Source: an uncultured Bacteroidales bacterium (lineage in GTDB: Bacteria; Bacteroidota; Bacteroidia; Bacteroidales; Bacteroidaceae). From it: a stretch of 47,345 bases of DNA. Location of the stretch: assembly GCA_902786925.1 (NCBI GenBank), contig CADAEK010000027.1, positions 1 to 47,345 on the forward strand. The letters run 5' to 3'. The notes beneath the pieces were generated by a model. It was not told where the DNA came from. It saw only the letters and a list, made by a program, of their open reading frames with translations, and did no database searches. Made by a program: the position numbers and the translations under genes. Shown piece by piece: positions 15,926-26,018 of this stretch. Numbering within the stretch: position 1 is the stretch's first letter; each line of letters opens with the position of its first letter.

Positions 15926-17962
15926 ATGATGGAATTCCAACTCACCTCAAAGTTTCAGCCCACAGGCGACCAACCACAAGCCATTGAGCAACTGACTCAA
16001 GGCGTGCAGGATGGCGTGCCGGCACAGGTGCTATTGGGTGTGACTGGCTCGGGCAAGACCTTCACGATGGCTAATGTGATTCAGAGGGTGGGAAAGCCTA
16101 CGCTCATTTTCAGTCACAACAAGACATTGGCTCACCAGCTTTACACGGAGATGAAGGCTTTCTTCCCCAACAATGCCGTGGAGTATTATGTGAGTTACTA
16201 CGATTATTACCAGCCTGAGGCGTACATCCCATCAACCGGCACCTACATTGAGAAAGATTTGGCTATCAATGAGGAGCTGGACCGAAGTCGTTTGGCTGCT
16301 GTCTCTGCCTTGTTGTCGGGCCGCCAAGATGTCATTATCGTATCCTCTGTTTCGTGCATTTATGGAATGGGTGCCCCTACCAGTTATGCAGACAACATCT
16401 TTTCCGTCCATGTGGATCAGGACCTCCCTCAAGAGACTCTTCGACGCAAGTTAGTTGACATGCTTTATACCAATAACGACTTGGCTGCAGCCGACGAATT
16501 GGAGCGTGGGCAGTTTCGAGTGAAAGGCGAGACGGTTGATGTGTATCTTGCTTATGATGAGAAGATTCTGCGTATTTGTTACTTCGATGATACAATCGAA
16601 GATATTCAAGAATTGGATGTCCAGACACTCTATCCCATCACCTCCTATACCGACTACAAAATCTATCCGGCCAATCTCTTCATGACAACGAAAGAGCAGA
16701 CTCAAAAGGCCATTCATGATATCGAGGACGACTTGCATGAACGCATCGCTTATTATGAGGAACGCGGTGAAAAGGATAGGGCTCAGCAGATTGAATTGCG
16801 GGTGACCAACGACTTGGAGTGGATTCGGGAAACGGGGCATTGCTCAGGCATAGAGAACTATTCACGCTACTTCGATGGTCGTGCGGCAGGTGAACGTCCT
16901 TATTGCTTGCTTGATTTCTTTCCCAAGGATTTTCTGCTCATTGTTGATGAGAGTCACCAATCTATTCCGCAGGTGAAAGCCATGTGGGGCGGTGACCGCC
17001 GTCGAAAGGAAAATCTGGTGGAATATGCCTTCCGGTTGCCTGCAGCGCTCGACAACCGCCCTTTGCGTTTAGAGGAGTTTGAAGAGCTGACGCCCCAAAC
17101 CATCTATGTGTCAGCCACCCCGGCTGAGTATGAGCTGGAGCGCGCGGAAGGAGTTGTTGTGGAACAGTTGATTCGTCCCACAGGATTGTTGGACCCTCCT
17201 ATCGAAGTACGTCCCAAAATGAACTTTATGGACGATTTGATGGAAGAGATTCATCGTCGCAACGAGGCTGGCGAGCGCACATTGGTCATCACCTCTACCA
17301 AGCGTCAGGCAGAAGAGGTTTCTGCTTTTTTCAATGAAGTCGGCATCAAGGCCAACTACATTCATTCCGATGTGGACACCTTTGATCGTGTGGAAATTAT
17401 CAACGATTTCCGTGCTGGTACCTACGATGTGCTCATTGGCATCAACCTTTTGCGTGAGGGACTTGATATCCCCGAGGTGTCTCTTGTCGCCATTCTCGAT
17501 GCTGATTATCAAGGTTTTTTGCGCGACCATCGTTCTCTTGTTCAGATTATTGGACGTGCAGCACGTAATGTGCACGGCCTTGCCATCATGTATGCCGAAA
17601 CCATCACGGAGACCATGCAGCAGACCATTGACGAGACCAATCGTCGACGCAAGAAGCAGATGGCATACAATGAGGAGCACGGCATCACACCTACCCAAAT
17701 TCAGAAAGCACAAATCGCTATCAATCAGCATAAGCCGGTTGATTATGCAGGTAAGGCGTATATTGAGGAAAATGCCTCCTTGGCAGCAGAGTCAGCGGCT
17801 GACACCATCTACAATGCCATGACTCCCGATGAGCTTCGTCGTGCTATTGAGCGCAACCGCAAGCTGATGAAAGATGCAGCCAAACAGCTTGAATTCCTCA
17901 AGGCAGAGGAGTACAAGCAAGAAATCATTCGTTTGGAGGATTTGTTGGGCTCTCGCCAATAA
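15926..17962 (+). CDS. uvrB: Excinuclease ABC subunit UvrB
   Basis: Damage-recognition helicase of nucleotide excision repair. It has about 678 residues from ATG 15926 (677 from 15929). Seen: Walker A GVTGSGKT (38-45), the DNA-inserting beta-hairpin SYYDYYQPEAYIPSTGTYIEKD region, DEAD-type box DESHQ, helicase motif VI QIIGRAARN, and the C-terminal UVR coiled coil (AAKQLEFLKAEEYKQEI) that binds UvrC. It is divergent from bamD. The gene is complete. Confidence 0.97.
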   Translation: MMEFQLTSKFQPTGDQPQAIEQLTQGVQDGVPAQVLLGVTGSGKTFTMANVIQRVGKPTLIFSHNKTLAHQLYTEMKAFFPNNAVEYYVSYYDYYQPEAYIPSTGTYIEKDLAINEELDRSRLAAVSALLSGRQDVIIVSSVSCIYGMGAPTSYADNIFSVHVDQDLPQETLRRKLVDMLYTNNDLAAADELERGQFRVKGETVDVYLAYDEKILRICYFDDTIEDIQELDVQTLYPITSYTDYKIYPANLFMTTKEQTQKAIHDIEDDLHERIAYYEERGEKDRAQQIELRVTNDLEWIRETGHCSGIENYSRYFDGRAAGERPYCLLDFFPKDFLLIVDESHQSIPQVKAMWGGDRRRKENLVEYAFRLPAALDNRPLRLEEFEELTPQTIYVSATPAEYELERAEGVVVEQLIRPTGLLDPPIEVRPKMNFMDDLMEEIHRRNEAGERTLVITSTKRQAEEVSAFFNEVGIKANYIHSDVDTFDRVEIINDFRAGTYDVLIGINLLREGLDIPEVSLVAILDADYQGFLRDHRSLVQIIGRAARNVHGLAIMYAETITETMQQTIDETNRRRKKQMAYNEEHGITPTQIQKAQIAINQHKPVDYAGKAYIEENASLAAESAADTIYNAMTPDELRRAIERNRKLMKDAAKQLEFLKAEEYKQEIIRLEDLLGSRQ

Positions 17963-17985
17963 GTTGTGCCTTCCACAACCTCTTT
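17963..17985 (+). terminator. Weak hairpin after uvrB
   Basis: GTTGTG-ccttc-CACAAC begins one base after the stop and is followed by CTCTTTCTC. The stem is short, so terminator strength is doubtful. Confidence 0.4.
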
Positions 17986-18088
17986 CTCATCAAATATTAT
18001 CGGTTTTGTTTGGTAGATAGCCCAAAAAGTTCTTAATTTGCAATTACATTGTTGACCCTATAATACCATATGATAAAAAACAGTACCT

Positions 18089-19897
18089 ATGAAAAGGATT
18101 CTATTATTGATGGCAGCGCACATGGTTTGTCTGTTCATGTGTGCCCAAAGCCAATTGGTGGTGACTGCCACGAATGGCTCTCAGACAAAAATCGGTCTTG
18201 ACAAGAAACCTGTAGTGACCTTTGGCCTGTATGGCGACAAGGTGAAGATTTTCTATGGAAACACCGTGAAGGAACTTGATGTCAAGGACTTGAAAATCAA
18301 CGGTGTGGAAGCTGGCTCGAAAGAGATGGTCATTGTCGATGGCGTCATGATTCCATTGGCAGGCATCAAGTCCATCATCCAGAAATCGTACGAAGCGGAT
18401 GCGCACCATCTTGCAAACGCCATTGCAGAAGATCCGAAGGTGTCCATCTATTATGCAGCCTTGCAGGCGACACACATGGATGATTCCCTCAAGCACTATC
18501 TGGACGCGAGTTACACGTGGGCCAACGATCAGGACCGCATAGATTCGTGCACATGGACCAATCGTGCGTTGTGCATGCCTGTGGCAGTCGAGTATGACAA
18601 TGTGGCTTACCCGGAACAACGTTATTTCAATTTCACAGCATTTCTCGTACCCGACGACATCTTGAAGGAAAAGTATGGCATCACCTCTCTTGACGATTTG
18701 CGCCAAAAGGCACATGAGCTGTACGACCCGATGTATCCAGAGTACGCGAATGTAACCGACGAAACAGACCGCCGCAATGCCTTGAACCGCTTCATCTCCT
18801 ATCATGTGCTGGACCGTTATGGCGACTACTACGACCTGACAGCCATGGATAATGGTATTTTGCCGCTTTCTTTCAACCGGAGGAAGTCCGACATCACCGA
18901 CTGGTACGAGACGTTGATGCCCCGTTCCATCATGAAGCTCTCGTTCCCAAGCGGTCCGCAGGAAGGACTCTATGTGAACCGTCGTGGCGTTCAGAGCGAG
19001 CCCGATGCACAAGGCGTTTTTGTCAGAGGAGCGAAGGTGAGCACACCTGAGGAAATGACCGTCAACCATACTTGTCTCAATGGCATTTACCACTATATAG
19101 ATGACATCGTTGCCTATGACCAGACCATGCAGCAAGTTGTGTGCTACGACCGCATTCGTCTCGATGCGACAGCTATATCTCCTGACTTCATGACCAAGTT
19201 GACGGATGGCCAAATGGCACGCGGTCACTTCATGGGCAATGGCGAGAGATATGGACAAAGTTCTAATTCCGCCTACCCTCCAAACAATCCAACCCGTTGC
19301 GTGGCATTCAAGCCAGGTTATGCACGCAATTTTGAGTACAATGTATCGACCCACATGCATGTCCGTAACCGTTCGATGTGGTTCTGGTCGTATTCAGCTG
19401 ATGAGCTGTTGCTAAAGGGACAATTTGATGTGAACATCAAACTTCCATCGCTGCCTGCAGGCACATATGAGCTCCGATTGCAGACCTGTGCGGGCTTTGA
19501 CAGCAGAGGTGTGATACAAATGTACATCGATGAGCAACCTTGGGGTGTCCCTGTGGATTTCCGTCCAGGCGGTTATGACCTTTTTGGTTGGCAGAGTGAT
19601 GGCTCTTTGGGTGATGAAGAATCCATTGCGGCTTTCGACAAATCAATCCATAATTTAGGATGGATGAAAGGCGCTGCTAATTTTACTCCACTAGGTAATA
19701 CCTATTCTGATGAATCTTCATCCATGCGCAATCTGGCCAATGTCATCCGTAAGGTGATTGGAACGTTCATCATGGATGGGCAATCGGATCATTACCTCCG
19801 GCTAAGGCAGATGCTGCAGACAACATCGGCAGAAATACCGATTCATTTCATTGAGCTCATCCCAGTCCCCTTGATCGAGACGGAAGACATTTATTAA
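18089..19897 (+). CDS. Secreted FAS1 (fasciclin)-domain protein
   Basis: The protein has 602 residues with a Sec signal peptide (1-19, ending CAQS). A small beta-rich module (20-105) of the kind often seen at the mature N-terminus of Prevotella secreted proteins comes next (LVVTATNGSQTKIGLDKKPVVTF). The central part reads as a FAS1 domain (about 105-375): a helical start, FLVPDDILKEKYGI, a long insertion, NRFISYHVL, and the closing GIYHYIDDIVAYDQ. The C-terminal 220 residues are beta-sandwich-like (GTYELRLQTC). FAS1 domains act in adhesion and cell-surface contacts. The gene is followed after 22 nt by the dockerin/cohesin-like gene, so the pair is probably one operon. Confidence 0.75.
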   Translation: MKRILLLMAAHMVCLFMCAQSQLVVTATNGSQTKIGLDKKPVVTFGLYGDKVKIFYGNTVKELDVKDLKINGVEAGSKEMVIVDGVMIPLAGIKSIIQKSYEADAHHLANAIAEDPKVSIYYAALQATHMDDSLKHYLDASYTWANDQDRIDSCTWTNRALCMPVAVEYDNVAYPEQRYFNFTAFLVPDDILKEKYGITSLDDLRQKAHELYDPMYPEYANVTDETDRRNALNRFISYHVLDRYGDYYDLTAMDNGILPLSFNRRKSDITDWYETLMPRSIMKLSFPSGPQEGLYVNRRGVQSEPDAQGVFVRGAKVSTPEEMTVNHTCLNGIYHYIDDIVAYDQTMQQVVCYDRIRLDATAISPDFMTKLTDGQMARGHFMGNGERYGQSSNSAYPPNNPTRCVAFKPGYARNFEYNVSTHMHVRNRSMWFWSYSADELLLKGQFDVNIKLPSLPAGTYELRLQTCAGFDSRGVIQMYIDEQPWGVPVDFRPGGYDLFGWQSDGSLGDEESIAAFDKSIHNLGWMKGAANFTPLGNTYSDESSSMRNLANVIRKVIGTFIMDGQSDHYLRLRQMLQTTSAEIPIHFIELIPVPLIETEDIY

Positions 19898-19919
19898 CCT
19901 ATTAACACTCGTAAGCATT

Positions 19920-22067
19920 ATGAAAAGATATATATTGACTCTGACCTGTGGGCTGATGGCATTGACCTCATTTGCCCAGTCGATGCTGATGGTGGAAACC
20001 GAAACAGGGAACAGGGAGTTCATCTACGGCAATACTATTGAGATTTCTTTCTGGGGCCAACCGCAAGGAGACGAACAAAATGGCGACCTGACCATCACGC
20101 CCACGGAAGTGAAAGGCACCAGCATGTCGTTTGTCATGAAAGTGTCCAACAAGAAATGTATTCCCCAGTGCGGATTCTACCTCTCGGAACAAGAAGGAGA
20201 ATGGAATGCGCAAGAGGTGATTAATGTCAAGGACCCAATTGTTGCCTATCAGCAAGACCAGAAATACCGGCATTGCTTTTCCCTCACAGACGTGAACTTC
20301 GGCAACGAAGAGAAGTATGGAATGACCATTACAGAATTGAGCCCTCATACCACCTACTACATAAAGCCATACGTCATTGTCTCAACGGATACGATTTTCG
20401 GTTCGGAGAAATCTTTCACCACACAATGGACGCTTTCTTCTTTGGCCGCGTTGGGTGTTTTCGGCGATTGGTATGCTGATGCCGAAACCTTGTCGCTCAT
20501 TTTGCCGACCGAAACTGCATGGCAGGCTCTTTGCAGCAAATACCAGTACTATTTAGGAGAAGAACCGACCCCATCTGTGAAGAAAATGTTGACCACAGAA
20601 TGGGCGCGTCATCTCACACCAGCAGAGGCCAATCTGATGAAGGCACATTCGGTGGCCCATTACGATGATTGCGAGGAAGGGGATGTATATGTAGTGGATA
20701 AAGTCTGTGACGACATGATGCCCAATCTGATAAAAGCATCGGGAGATTTCAACTTGAATAATCCCAATCCTGATTATACAAGATCATGTACGGTTGAGAA
20801 AGTGACCTGTGATGCTTCGTATGGAATCAGTGGAAACCAGTATTGGAAAACGGAAGCGTATAATGCTTCTGTCAATCCTCAAGTTGGCTATGATTTCCCA
20901 TTCCCGCTGCTGCCTAATCGCATTTACAACGTATCAGTCACCATTGCCCCCAATACAGAAGATATTGAGGACACACGTCCCAACCGGTTCAATGTGACCA
21001 CTTATCGTAAAGGCGTGTCAAAGGGACAGAATATTTCCAATCCTCAAACCATCGAAGGAGGGGCTGAATACGTCTTTGTGTATGGTGGGCTGTTATTAGA
21101 AACATTCACCTTCCAGCTCGACACGCATAATGATACGTATTCCGATGTTTTACAGCTATCTGCAAATGTCGCATCGAGACAAAAGACAGAGTATTCTAGG
21201 ACCATACGTATTGCCAAGATTACCGTTTCTCCTGTTGTGGAAGATGCTGTGCCTGGCGATGTGGATATGGACGGTACGCTGGATAACGACGATGTGCAGA
21301 CTGTTGCCACAGCCGTGATTTTGAACGATGAGGCTCCGGAAGAAGAATCAGGGGAAAAGCCTGCAACAGACTTCACGGGAGACGGACAGACACGCATCGA
21401 CGACCTCGTGGCATTGGTGAACTATATCAAGACAGGCCAATTCAACCCCTCCTCTGCCAAAGAACGTGCTCGCTACGCCGCAGCAGCCGCTCCTGCATTC
21501 ACCACACAGAAGAACCTCTGCATCACGGCAGGCGAAAATGCAACCATGAGTGTTGACATGAGCGGAATGACTACCTACACAGCCCTGTCGTTCGACATCA
21601 AGGTTCCTGAGGGTGTGCGTGTCGCCATAGATGACAACGGAGTACCGCAAGTGGCGCTTGGCAATGCAACCGCCAGCACACACCAGTTGAAGGCAGCCAT
21701 GCAGGAAGACGGAAAAACCATCAGCGTGGCATGCTATGCCGACGACAACGCCTGCTTCACCAAGTCTGACGGCTCTATCATCACTGTGGCATTGACAACA
21801 GGTTACGACATGATGCCAAACGAGAATGCTCAGATTGTGTTGGCGAATTGTATGGTGACAAAACCCAGCCTCTCTTCTGTCATGATGGACGATTATCCCA
21901 TCAATGCTGGTATCATCAATGGCGTTGAAGCGTTGGATGCAACAGATGTGGAATCCCTTCCTGCCGCCTACTACACGCTGGATGGCATCCAACTATCTGC
22001 ACCTCAAAAGGGCTTCAATCTCGTCAAGATGAGCAATGCTCAGATAAAGAAAGTGTGGGTGAAGTAA
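19920..22067 (+). CDS. Secreted protein with dockerin-like and cohesin-like segments
   Basis: The protein has 715 residues with a Sec signal peptide (1-20). Residues 58-168 resemble a fibronectin-type fold (TITPTEVKG...LSPHTTYYIKPYV). A helical segment near 170-270 (WTLSSLAALGVFGDWY, LTPAEANLMKAHSVA) may be a divergent FAS1-like part. Residues 446-500 contain two EF-hand-like calcium loops in dockerin arrangement (GDVDMDGTLDNDDV; DFTGDGQTRIDDL). Residues about 530-665 look like a cohesin-type beta-sandwich. The tail YYTLDGIQLSAPQKGFN ... KKVWVK resembles Bacteroidetes C-terminal sorting/anchoring tails. It probably acts outside the cell. The coding DNA after 21240 has somewhat different codon use (more GCA/ACA/GAC). 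Confidence 0.7.
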   Translation: MKRYILTLTCGLMALTSFAQSMLMVETETGNREFIYGNTIEISFWGQPQGDEQNGDLTITPTEVKGTSMSFVMKVSNKKCIPQCGFYLSEQEGEWNAQEVINVKDPIVAYQQDQKYRHCFSLTDVNFGNEEKYGMTITELSPHTTYYIKPYVIVSTDTIFGSEKSFTTQWTLSSLAALGVFGDWYADAETLSLILPTETAWQALCSKYQYYLGEEPTPSVKKMLTTEWARHLTPAEANLMKAHSVAHYDDCEEGDVYVVDKVCDDMMPNLIKASGDFNLNNPNPDYTRSCTVEKVTCDASYGISGNQYWKTEAYNASVNPQVGYDFPFPLLPNRIYNVSVTIAPNTEDIEDTRPNRFNVTTYRKGVSKGQNISNPQTIEGGAEYVFVYGGLLLETFTFQLDTHNDTYSDVLQLSANVASRQKTEYSRTIRIAKITVSPVVEDAVPGDVDMDGTLDNDDVQTVATAVILNDEAPEEESGEKPATDFTGDGQTRIDDLVALVNYIKTGQFNPSSAKERARYAAAAAPAFTTQKNLCITAGENATMSVDMSGMTTYTALSFDIKVPEGVRVAIDDNGVPQVALGNATASTHQLKAAMQEDGKTISVACYADDNACFTKSDGSIITVALTTGYDMMPNENAQIVLANCMVTKPSLSSVMMDDYPINAGIINGVEALDATDVESLPAAYYTLDGIQLSAPQKGFNLVKMSNAQIKKVWVK

Positions 22068-22085
22068 TAATCCCAGATAAGAACG

Positions 22086-22127
22086 AAGAGGGTGGGCATC
22101 AGATTGGATGCTCACCCTCTTTTTTCT
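22086..22127 (+). terminator. Terminator after the FAS1/dockerin pair
   Basis: A 15-bp stem, AAGAGGGTGGGCATC with GATGCTCACCCTCTT (22086-22100 / 22107-22121), one G-U pair and a 6-nt loop, followed by TTTTTC. Confidence 0.9.
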
Positions 22128-22225
22128 ATGCTGTTGTACAAAAAAGTTCATGAAAAAGCAGGTGAAAAAGTCAAATGGTCAAATTGGCGAGAGCGAGGGG
22201 GACGAGAGAAAAAGGGAGTCGTGAT

Positions 22226-22804
22226 TTACGAATCTTTAGGCATGCTGAATTCGCAGCCGCAGTAGAGTTGGTTGTAGAAGTTGTATTCGCGGAGGAGTTG
22301 GTTGCGGCGGTCTTGCAGTCCTCCTTTGCGCCAGTTCTGTGCCCAAAAGCGTGTGCCTTCCACGGTTTCCTCTGCGGCTAATCCTGCTTGCGTGATTTGT
22401 TCAAGGCTTTTCCAGCGCGAGGAGGCTAGTGTGGTGGTGAAATACTTGATGCCTAGGGCTTGGGCTTGCAGCGCGGTGGCTGTGAGGCGGATACGGAAGC
22501 ATTGCAGGCAGCGTCCGCCGCGTTCGGGTTCGTGCTCCAGGCCTTGCACTTGCTGCAGCCAGGCCTCATGGTCATAGTCGCCATCTATCCAGCGCAAACC
22601 CAGGCTTTCCGCGTGGCGCTTGCTCTCGTTCTTGCGGATATCGTACTCTTCGCGTGGGTAGATGTTGGGATTAAAATAGAAGATGATAGGGCGGATGCCG
22701 TGTGCGAGCATCCACTCCACAATGGCAGAAGAGCATGGGGCACAGCATGCATGGAGCAGCACCTCCTGAAGGCCTTCTGGTATCTCAATGCTTTTATTCT
22801 TCAT
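22226..22804 (-). CDS. queH: Epoxyqueuosine reductase QueH
   Basis: Last step of queuosine synthesis in tRNA, reducing epoxyqueuosine. QueH is the cobalamin-independent alternative to QueG. From Met at 22804 it has 192 residues; the upstream frame lacks similarity. Seen: HACCAPCS near the N-terminus, FYFNPNIYP, RCLQCFRIRL, FTTTLASSRWKS and the C-terminal YCGCEFSM. The cysteine pairs are the iron-sulfur and metal ligands of the family. It lies downstream of the TlpA-like gene on the same strand, with a hairpin between them. Confidence 0.93.
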   Translation of the reverse strand: MKNKSIEIPEGLQEVLLHACCAPCSSAIVEWMLAHGIRPIIFYFNPNIYPREEYDIRKNESKRHAESLGLRWIDGDYDHEAWLQQVQGLEHEPERGGRCLQCFRIRLTATALQAQALGIKYFTTTLASSRWKSLEQITQAGLAAEETVEGTRFWAQNWRKGGLQDRRNQLLREYNFYNQLYCGCEFSMPKDS

Positions 22805-22884
22805 TCGTTCATGAGTTGTAGACTTTTTCTTTCTTCTATATCTCCACGAAGAGTAGGGCGATAAGCCGGGTATAAGAGAGGATG

Positions 22885-22922
22885 AGGATTGTCCACTGTT
22901 GCATATAACAGCAGACAATCCT
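22885..22922 (-). terminator. Hairpin between the TlpA-like gene and queH
   Basis: AGGATTGTC..CTGTT/AACAG..GACAATCCT forms a 14-bp stem with a symmetric internal mismatch, 7 nt after the TlpA-like stop. No U-run follows on the minus strand, so termination may be partial. Confidence 0.55.
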
Positions 22923-22928
22923 TATTGC

Positions 22929-24800
22929 TTACTTGCTTGCTGCCTCTAATTCTTTGCGGATGGCATCATTGCCAGGGAAACCTATATGTTTGAAGGTTTG
23001 TTCACCCTTCGTGTTGTAAATGGCGTAGGTGGGAATACCATCTGATTCATACTTTTCGAGGATATGGCGGTATTGTTCTTGGGTGAGGTAGTAGTGGTCA
23101 CCGTCAATGTCCTTGATCATCTCCTGCCAAGTGGCCAGCGGTGATGAGGGCGAGGTGATGTAGATGAACTGGACGTTTTGCCCCTTCATCTGTTCCTTCA
23201 GAGGCGCCATCGCCTTGTGGCCAGCGCGGCAGGGACCGCACCATGTGGCCCAGATGTCAATGAGCACAGCCTTGCCCTTGTATTTATCGAGGATGGTTTG
23301 AAGAATATTCTCTGGTGCTACATCATCAAACTTCTGATAGAATACGCTTTGTGTGCTGGCCAACTGCTGGGCAATGCGCTGCTGCTCTGCCTGATACTCG
23401 CGAATTACGTTCTTGCAGTCTTCATATTTCATGGTTTCGAGTAGTGTGTTCGCAAGGCCAGTATACTCTGGCTGCAGCAAGGATTGTATGCACTTGAGCT
23501 CGTTGTTATAGGCATTCTTCTCTGCGGCTTTCTTGTCGTACGCGTTCAGTGGTGCATCCCAGAACGTCTGGCTGCACGGCGATGTCGGCTCGTTCAGGTA
23601 CTTCCAACTGTAAAGCGGATCTAGCCCTTCTTCTGTCAGAGTGAGCATATCCTTGTTCTTCTCCATATTCTCAAAGAGATTACGTTGAGACCAAACCACC
23701 GTTCCGTCCTCGTCCACATAATAACAGCTAAACATGAATGCAAACTGGTGCGTCCATTTCACGTAATCCTCTTCTGCTGCCATACAAATCAAGTCTTTTG
23801 CTGCTGTAGTAAACTTACTCTTCATGACGGCAGCGACACGTTGGTTGAAGATGTCCGTCAGGCACTTCATGCGTTCTGCAGGCGTCTTGCAATCCTTCAC
23901 TTTGAGGTAAGTATTATCGTCCGATTGGTCTGTCTCCAATTCGTCCTCAACTATTATCAAGTCCATATTGGTCTTGGCAAGATAACCTTTGAAGGCCACG
24001 AATGGGCGATGGTCTGAGGTGACTTTCATCAGAATGTCGGTCTCCTCTCCTGGAGCGATGACGATGTTAGAATAGGCCATTCCCTCAACACCCACCGTTA
24101 CTTCGCGGGCCAGCCAAAGGGGAATCTCCGCCTTCAAGGTGCCGTCGTCGGCAAAGGCAAACTCCTTGTCGAAGCGTTCCCTCTCACCCAAGGGTTGGAA
24201 ACCACCCACATAGAACTGCAAGTTCATGCCTCGCTTATAGCCCAACATCTTCACCTTGATGGTTGCTACGCCTTTATTAATTTTGGCAGCAGGAAGGGTC
24301 TCGTCTTTAGCGTATTTCACATCCTTCCATTCGTCGGGTATCGCTAGTTTTGTTTTGGTATTGCCGTTGCAAATGTTCCAAAACTTGAAATCGCGTTCGT
24401 CGTAACCCTCCAGAAAGTCCATTTCCTTGGTGTCGAGCGGAACGGGCTTGAAGTGGAGAGCAAGATTGGCCGTTCCGCTCTCTGGCATCCAGAAAAGCGA
24501 GTCGAGTGTCAGGTTTGCCTCCTGCTCGTTGGTTTTTATACCGCTTGTGATGGCATACTTCTTGCCATCGGGCGTCAGCAGGAACGATTCCTTGGCAAAG
24601 CGAATCCATTGGTTTGGAGCGTAGTTGGCAGTAATGTGCAGTACTGTCTCGGTCTGCTTCAGCTCCACCTTGGTAATCTTAAACTCGGAATTGTACTGCC
24701 CCATAAAGGCTGAAGGCTTTTCCCATACAATTGGTTTCTGTGCCTGTATAGCCATTGCTATGAGCACATAGAGGAGGGTGATAAAGGTTTTCTTGTTCAT
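22929..24800 (-). CDS. TlpA-like thioredoxin-fold protein with a large N-terminal region
   Basis: The protein has 623 residues with a Sec signal peptide (1-20). The C-terminal domain (about 485-623) is a TlpA/thioredoxin fold with the redox motif WCGPC (520-524) preceded by VLIDIWAT, and a cis-proline loop GIPTYAI. The N-terminal 480 residues are beta-rich up to about 290 (like the DUF4369-type regions found before TlpA domains in Bacteroidetes), then helical. It is likely a periplasmic thiol reductase. The substrate is unknown. It is the gene before queH on the minus strand. Confidence 0.85.
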   Translation of the reverse strand: MNKKTFITLLYVLIAMAIQAQKPIVWEKPSAFMGQYNSEFKITKVELKQTETVLHITANYAPNQWIRFAKESFLLTPDGKKYAITSGIKTNEQEANLTLDSLFWMPESGTANLALHFKPVPLDTKEMDFLEGYDERDFKFWNICNGNTKTKLAIPDEWKDVKYAKDETLPAAKINKGVATIKVKMLGYKRGMNLQFYVGGFQPLGERERFDKEFAFADDGTLKAEIPLWLAREVTVGVEGMAYSNIVIAPGEETDILMKVTSDHRPFVAFKGYLAKTNMDLIIVEDELETDQSDDNTYLKVKDCKTPAERMKCLTDIFNQRVAAVMKSKFTTAAKDLICMAAEEDYVKWTHQFAFMFSCYYVDEDGTVVWSQRNLFENMEKNKDMLTLTEEGLDPLYSWKYLNEPTSPCSQTFWDAPLNAYDKKAAEKNAYNNELKCIQSLLQPEYTGLANTLLETMKYEDCKNVIREYQAEQQRIAQQLASTQSVFYQKFDDVAPENILQTILDKYKGKAVLIDIWATWCGPCRAGHKAMAPLKEQMKGQNVQFIYITSPSSPLATWQEMIKDIDGDHYYLTQEQYRHILEKYESDGIPTYAIYNTKGEQTFKHIGFPGNDAIRKELEAASK

Positions 24801-24945
24801 AAAAAAACATTTCGCTTTTGGTTATTTCCTATTTATTGGTATGTACGTGGTTCGTATAGGATATCTTGCAAAACGAGCGTTAAAAGATATTAATAGTGCA
24901 GCTTTTTGCTTGTTGATGAGTTATGTATGATGCTTCGTCTGCCGG

Positions 24946-25884
24946 CTATTGCTTGAATAGGCTGTACTTCACTCTCATCTTCACGAAAGGCTTCACGTGG
25001 TCATACATTTTCATGTAAGTGTAGTTGTGTCCGCTCTCACGCAGTCGCCCGTAGAAAGGGACGGTTACTCCGATGCCAAAGTTCATGGCAATCTCTTTTG
25101 TGGCCTGAATGTCGGTAAAGAGTCCGAAACGCTCTGATACTTGGCTTATTTCCGCTTTCTCGGGCAGACCCTTTACTTTGGGACGGAGATAAATCTTGTC
25201 TGTCTCCAGTTCCATGCCCAATGCGTATTTCACAGTAGGCGATGCCTGATAGTACAGGTAGTTGTTGGTCTCCAGGCAGTTGATGCTCCAGTGGCTATCG
25301 AACTTGTGCGTGTAGATGAACATGGGGTAGAGGGGCCACGAAACTGATGTACCGAACAGGTAAATGGCACCGAGAGCCAAGAAGGTCTTTTGGTTGCGTG
25401 TGATGGAGAAGAAGCCTCCGAGCATGGCTGAGGCATCCTCGAATCCGTATTGGGAAAAGTTGCCTGAACTCATGCCCATGAGTGTGAGCGGTTTCCCGAA
25501 ACACTTTGTGTTGTAGTTTGCCGTCAAACTGCCTCCGTAGTGGTGATGCTCGTTGGGCACATCGAAAAGAGGAGTGGGGGTGTCGGGACGCAGTTCCCGG
25601 TTGCTGAAATTATAGAAAGGAGAGACAGAAATAGAAAATTTCTGGTTTCCAGCCAGTTTCACGTTTGCCCTCACCTTGGCGCTGACACCATGTATCATGT
25701 GCCCGTCTTCCACTCGGTTCCCATGATGAGAATCCCAGTAATAATCTGTGTTTGTCGCACCGTCCACCGTTGCGGAGATGCTGAATTTTTCCCGTGGGTC
25801 GCTCAGTTGGGCATGGGCCGTAGCGAACAGAGCCCCACAAAATACTGCTGCAAAAAGTCTTGAATGTTGCACGTGCTGAATCAT
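24946..25884 (-). CDS. Outer-membrane beta-barrel protein, unknown role
   Basis: The protein has 312 residues with a Sec signal peptide (cleavage after THAQ, about residue 26). The mature part alternates polar and hydrophobic residues in strands separated by turns (KFSISVSPFYNFSN, FLALGAIYLFG, YALGMELETDKIYLRP, FVKMRVKYSLFKQ) and ends in an aromatic-containing strand suitable for BAM recognition. It resembles Bacteroidetes DUF6268-type barrels, but the family was not confirmed. It lies upstream of the TlpA-like gene (145-nt gap), and a divergent BASS-type gene starts 161 nt away. Confidence 0.75.
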   Translation of the reverse strand: MIQHVQHSRLFAAVFCGALFATAHAQLSDPREKFSISATVDGATNTDYYWDSHHGNRVEDGHMIHGVSAKVRANVKLAGNQKFSISVSPFYNFSNRELRPDTPTPLFDVPNEHHHYGGSLTANYNTKCFGKPLTLMGMSSGNFSQYGFEDASAMLGGFFSITRNQKTFLALGAIYLFGTSVSWPLYPMFIYTHKFDSHWSINCLETNNYLYYQASPTVKYALGMELETDKIYLRPKVKGLPEKAEISQVSERFGLFTDIQATKEIAMNFGIGVTVPFYGRLRESGHNYTYMKMYDHVKPFVKMRVKYSLFKQ

Positions 25885-26018
25885 GTAAATTAGTTAGATG
25901 TAAGAAGTGGCTTGCAGACTTTGTCCTTTACCCCTCTATGGCGACAACCTTTTGGCCGTGTCAATCTCCTAATAAACGATTCTTTCTCCTCCATATTGTG
26001 TGTTAGAGCGTAAATGCC

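Noticed and set aside
18104..19360. 418-codon minus-strand frame opposite the FAS1 gene
   Set aside because: Shadow of a GC-rich third-position pattern; the plus frame has a signal peptide and FAS1 features.
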